Program-made: the position numbers and the translations under genes
Notes under the pieces: generated by a model
What the model was told of the DNA's origin: nothing
What the model saw: the letters and a program-made list of their open reading frames with translations, nothing else
Databases searched by the model: none
DNA from: Ascaris suum
Lineage: Eukaryota; Nematoda; Chromadorea; Rhabditida; Ascarididae
Direction of reading: 5' to 3'
Assembly: GCA_013433145.1 (NCBI GenBank)
Contig: CM024168.1
Span: forward strand, 6,704,184 to 6,768,183
Length of the DNA: 64,000 bases
Part shown: in pieces, positions 60,580-64,000 of the stretch
How positions within the stretch are numbered: the first letter of the stretch is position 1
How the letters are laid out: each line of letters opens with the position of its first letter

Positions 60580-63422
60580 CTGCAAAAAATTTTTCATGTA
60601 AGGATATAAGCAGTGCCGTGAAGGAACACTTTCGACTTCATTCTTATGAGTATCTCAGTTCCTTTCAGAGTACATTTATCCAGTAGATTCTTAAAAAGTG
60701 ATCACACGAGCGATCGTTTCGTAATAGTAAATTATTGTGAAAAATCAAGACAAAGATGTGAAAGGGATACTGCCAGACGAATTTCTAGTGAGACAACCCT
60801 AAATTGGTTCCATGGCACTTTCTTTCTGACCCGTTCACCATCTGTTTTTGATTGTGTAAGAAACGTTATCGAAACTTATGCACCGAAAAAAGCGGTCCGC
60901 TCGCTTAGATGCTACCTTCAAGGTTTGGCTGCAAAGCATATCCTGTAGCTTAATTACTATATGCTAGAAGTCTGGCGTGAAGCGTTACATGAGAGGATGA
61001 AGCTCATGCAACTTCATTACTGCTTTTTTCTCCTCTCCCTTCCTCCTCACATTTTGGAACTATGTTTCGTTGCACCGTTTTTGAGGAAACCTCCGATGAC
61101 AGCAGTAAAAAGCTATCATTCGATTAGTGTTATTTGCTTTGCAGTGATCGTCAGAAATGCGATAATGGATCATTTAACGCGAAACGGTCTCCTAACTACG
61201 AAAGTTTGACTTCATTCCATGTCGACCCACGATCTCGCAGCTTATTTCTTGCTAAAGCGGTAGGATGCCTACGTTAAGTACAACAGTTAAGGCCGAACAG
61301 TCTTTTATCTGTCTGTCACCGTAATCGTAAAACTCGAAAATTATGACGTCATAGGAGCAATGTCTGTATGGTCAACGCGATTTTATGTGGACGGAAGCAG
61401 GAAGTACAAATTACTCTGCCCTATAGGAATTCCTAGTCGGATCCGACAATTTTCAGTTCTGCTCTCTTATCAATATATAAAATTAATGACCTTTCGAAGA
61501 ACATTCCGTACGGTGCGATGCCCACTGATCGAAACTCCAGCGCTAAGCGTTGTCCATGAAAAATATCAAGTGGTCTATATCAGTTATCGATAGGAATATT
61601 TTCCAAAGGTTAGAAGTGAAGTTCTCTCTTCCACAAATGATGGCATCGTGACGTTGCTGTCGGATTATCCCACTGCTGCTGTAAAATCCTCCAAAATTGT
61701 GTCGTTGGTGCGTTGCAACATTTATATACTGAAGGTTATCGCATGGGTTTTCATCAGTTAATGCCGACGCATTACTGAATATTGCATACCTATATGATTC
61801 TTTACCTGGTCTCTTTTATTACCGACATGTTTATCTTATATTACATATATGATTACCTTACATAATCAATTAATTCCGACCCTTTCACTCAACGTAATGT
61901 GTAAAAGTTACCGGTGAAATTTGATAATACCATGACCAAAATGATAATATTTGTGAAGTAAACTCAAAAAAACGCAGTCAAACAGTTCTTGAAATAGCAA
62001 TAAAATCTCACAGCATAATCTTGTAAGATCCGGGAAGCATGAAAAATGCGTATGACAGCAGTTCATACAAATATATGCTTTAGTTTTGTTTAGACCCCGT
62101 CTTGTCAAAACCCTTACTTGGACTCTATTTCTTCTCTGCAAATTTCTTCCGTGTCTCCGTCCTGCCGAAATTTCAGCTTGAGATATATCTCACTGATGCT
62201 TCATTCCAATTCAAATCTTTGTAATTATCGAAATTTTTCAGCTGCAATTTTGCGCTCTGTACTTTAAGTTGAGTACATATTGCCTGTAAAGCAAGCGTAT
62301 TTCAAAAAAAGAGACAAGAGGCTAGTTAGCCCTCATTACTACTCACTGCGATTCGTTCAAAAAGTGGGGTGCATACCTCTGTTTTGGTTCTTTATTTTTA
62401 ATTCTTCATTTGCATAGCACCGCGTTTAAGTTTTTCTATGCATTTATATTATTCTTGTGTTTTCCTTGGAAGACAATACCTATTGTCGTGAAAATTATAG
62501 CGTAATGACACCAAACTTTGGCGAATAATCGGGAAAATTCTCGAGCAAAACCTCTTAATCACGAAAAATAATGTTGGTGACGTAGTTATCCGACTTCCAC
62601 AAGGGTAGGTGTTGAAGCTGAGGGTGGGCGGTTCGTTTGTTGGACGGTTCATTGCTTCGGTGCTCTTCTTCAGGTTTTTACTGAGGTTTTCTTTTCCTTA
62701 TAGGTTGTGTGTTGTTGCGTTTTCAAGGTGTTTATGCGGTGTTGAATCGATGTTTTAAATGAATGCTCATGTATGCTATTTTCTGACTTTTATAACCCAC
62801 CGAGCATTACCGAAGAAATGGCACAAAACGCGGCCACGATTTTAGCAAGTTCGGGCAAAGAATAAGCAAACACGGATTACTAAGCAAGGAATTTTTAAGA
62901 CGCTCCGCCCATTTCGGATCATCCAAACAAAATTGAGTAAAACGCGGCTATGCTTCATGGTACATCTCATAAATGAACAAGTCACCGCATCATTTGAGGG
63001 TTTTCTGGGGTTTCTAATACCGCGGTCAATTTTCCCCTCATTTCTAGGCTGCCACTGACATTTTCGAGGTAGGGAATATTTTGGTCGCCATCCCCAACGG
63101 AATATTTGCAGTTTTATTTGATGCTTGAATAATTCGTTAGATGAGTGTAGGAATGTACCGGTTGTGTGTTATGTGATAAGGACGTGTGAACACTGTTTCG
63201 CAGTATTGCTTGTTGTGATGTTTGTATCATTTAACTTTGGTGTTTCGCAATGTGTGATACCAAGTGAAGCGAATAAGACAGGGTGTTATACGCAAATGAC
63301 GCGAGTTTGAAAACGAAACATGTGCCATGAGCGAGGAGCCCGCAAAGATTTGGGTCCTGGTGAAATCTGACTTCTGCTCCGAACGCGATATTGCAGGATT
63401 TTTGCTGATTCTCGGGATGTCC
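60580..63422. other. Intergenic stretch, weak coding hints only
   Basis: A plus ORF of 100 codons (60646-60948) begins at an ATG and includes DRFVIVNYCEKSRQRCERD. Two further plus frames (60961-61209 and 61360-61593) are shorter. None shows a domain or clear splice partners. Nothing is seen from 61.6 to 63.3 kb. At 63327-63449 a 40-codon plus frame starts MSEEPAKIWVLVKS; its end overlaps the minus-strand exon that follows. Confidence 0.28.
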
Positions 63423-63525
63423 TCAATAAGCGCTTTTCGCGATAAGTGAAGTGTCACTCGCGTAGTCATCAGGTTTCTCCCGTTTTACAGTGGCTGTGCT
63501 TCGAGCAGTTCCCCTCCACCCTTTA
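63423..63525 (-). CDS. Candidate terminal exon of an unrecognised gene
   Basis: After gaaattacag the frame reads KGWRGTARSTATVKREKPDD, then YASDTSLIAKSAY and TGA (phase 2 start). Charged, hydrophilic content without stops suggests a C-terminal tail. The upstream exons would lie at higher coordinates, perhaps beyond the window. Evidence is limited to this short stretch. Confidence 0.3.
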
Positions 63526-64000
63526 CTGTAATTTCGACTTGAGTACGAGGGAGGTAAGTAAAACACGCAAAGTATGAGAAACATAGGAGAGAAAAGCAAA
63601 AAGAGGACCACGAGGGCGCAACATAGAGAGGGTGGACGTACAACACAGGGCAGAAATAAGGAAATTAAAGAAACCACATACGGGGAAATATGTCTTGCTA
63701 GCATTGAATAAGTAATGCACCTGAAGTGGGGCCACAAGGGCTAGGCGCGGCTACAGCCTCAAATTTAACAGTTACAATTAAATCCTGGAGGATAATGTAA
63801 AACTGATCAAAATAGCTGGATTGGCGACTTGTTTAAGGTTTAATTTGAAAAGGTAAGTGATACTAGAGGTCACTACGGATTCATCAACAAGTGATTATTC
63901 CCCTGCTAACTCAATGTCCCCCCACGCATATTTTTTGGGTTTGTCACGTGTGGTCTTATGAGTGCGGCAGTGCGTCTTATAATTTTGATTTGCTGTATCG
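63526..64000. other. Right edge, no gene that can be supported
   Basis: Minus-strand frames here are hydrophobic and Leu/Phe-rich (63737-63550), more like an intron polypyrimidine region than protein. Nothing else is seen. Confidence 0.35.

Overview
The window looks like nuclear DNA of an animal, most probably a nematode. Genes are split into short exons by introns of very uneven length (39 bp to 4.8 kb). Coding density is low and the spacers are AT-rich. The recognisable proteins are eukaryotic: an AP-1 mu adaptin, a NIMA-family kinase and two LITAF-domain proteins. Several start codons lie a few bases behind a sequence like a 3' splice acceptor, as expected where a spliced leader is trans-spliced on. 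A BEL/Pao-type LTR retrotransposon and degraded LINE reverse transcriptase also fit. An early-branching (clade I, Trichuris-like) nematode is a guess, not shown by the sequence. All gene models were built by hand from reading frames, splice signals and intron phase; none has been checked against transcripts or databases.

Layout, left to right. 1-5419 (minus): 5' part of an AP-1 mu gene, seven exons in the window, running off the left edge. 5.4-11.9 kb: no gene seen; a C17 tract and a 139-bp TA microsatellite. 11.9-12.8 kb: a near-perfect 950-bp palindrome. 12964-18839 (minus): complete seven-exon NEK8-like kinase without RCC1 repeats. 19.5-19.9 kb: Ser/Pro-rich open frame. About 20.3-20.8 kb: LINE 3' relic. 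23098-31099 (minus): five-exon model for an unrecognised 231-residue helical protein; its first intron holds a 3.6-kb element with long terminal inverted repeats, itself containing a decayed LINE. 32542-36078 (plus): BEL/Pao-type element with intact 5' LTR, PBS and target-site duplication, disrupted ORFs, and a 3' end lost at a 14-bp microhomology. 39.3-42.9 kb (minus): three small genes (53-residue secreted-like, 117-residue, 87-residue). 43230-44549 (plus): LITAF protein. 49601-50427 and 51333-51575 (minus): two small unrecognised genes. 53348-58467 (minus): second LITAF protein, with a TA-centred palindrome in its 4.8-kb intron. 60.3 and 63.4 kb: two candidate single exons.

There is no operon of related function. 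The two LITAF proteins and AP-1 mu all act on endosomal or Golgi membranes, but their proximity may be chance. The most striking material is structural: two long palindromes, a large foldback-like element, and a retrotransposon whose 3' end was rejoined exactly at the LTR terminus.
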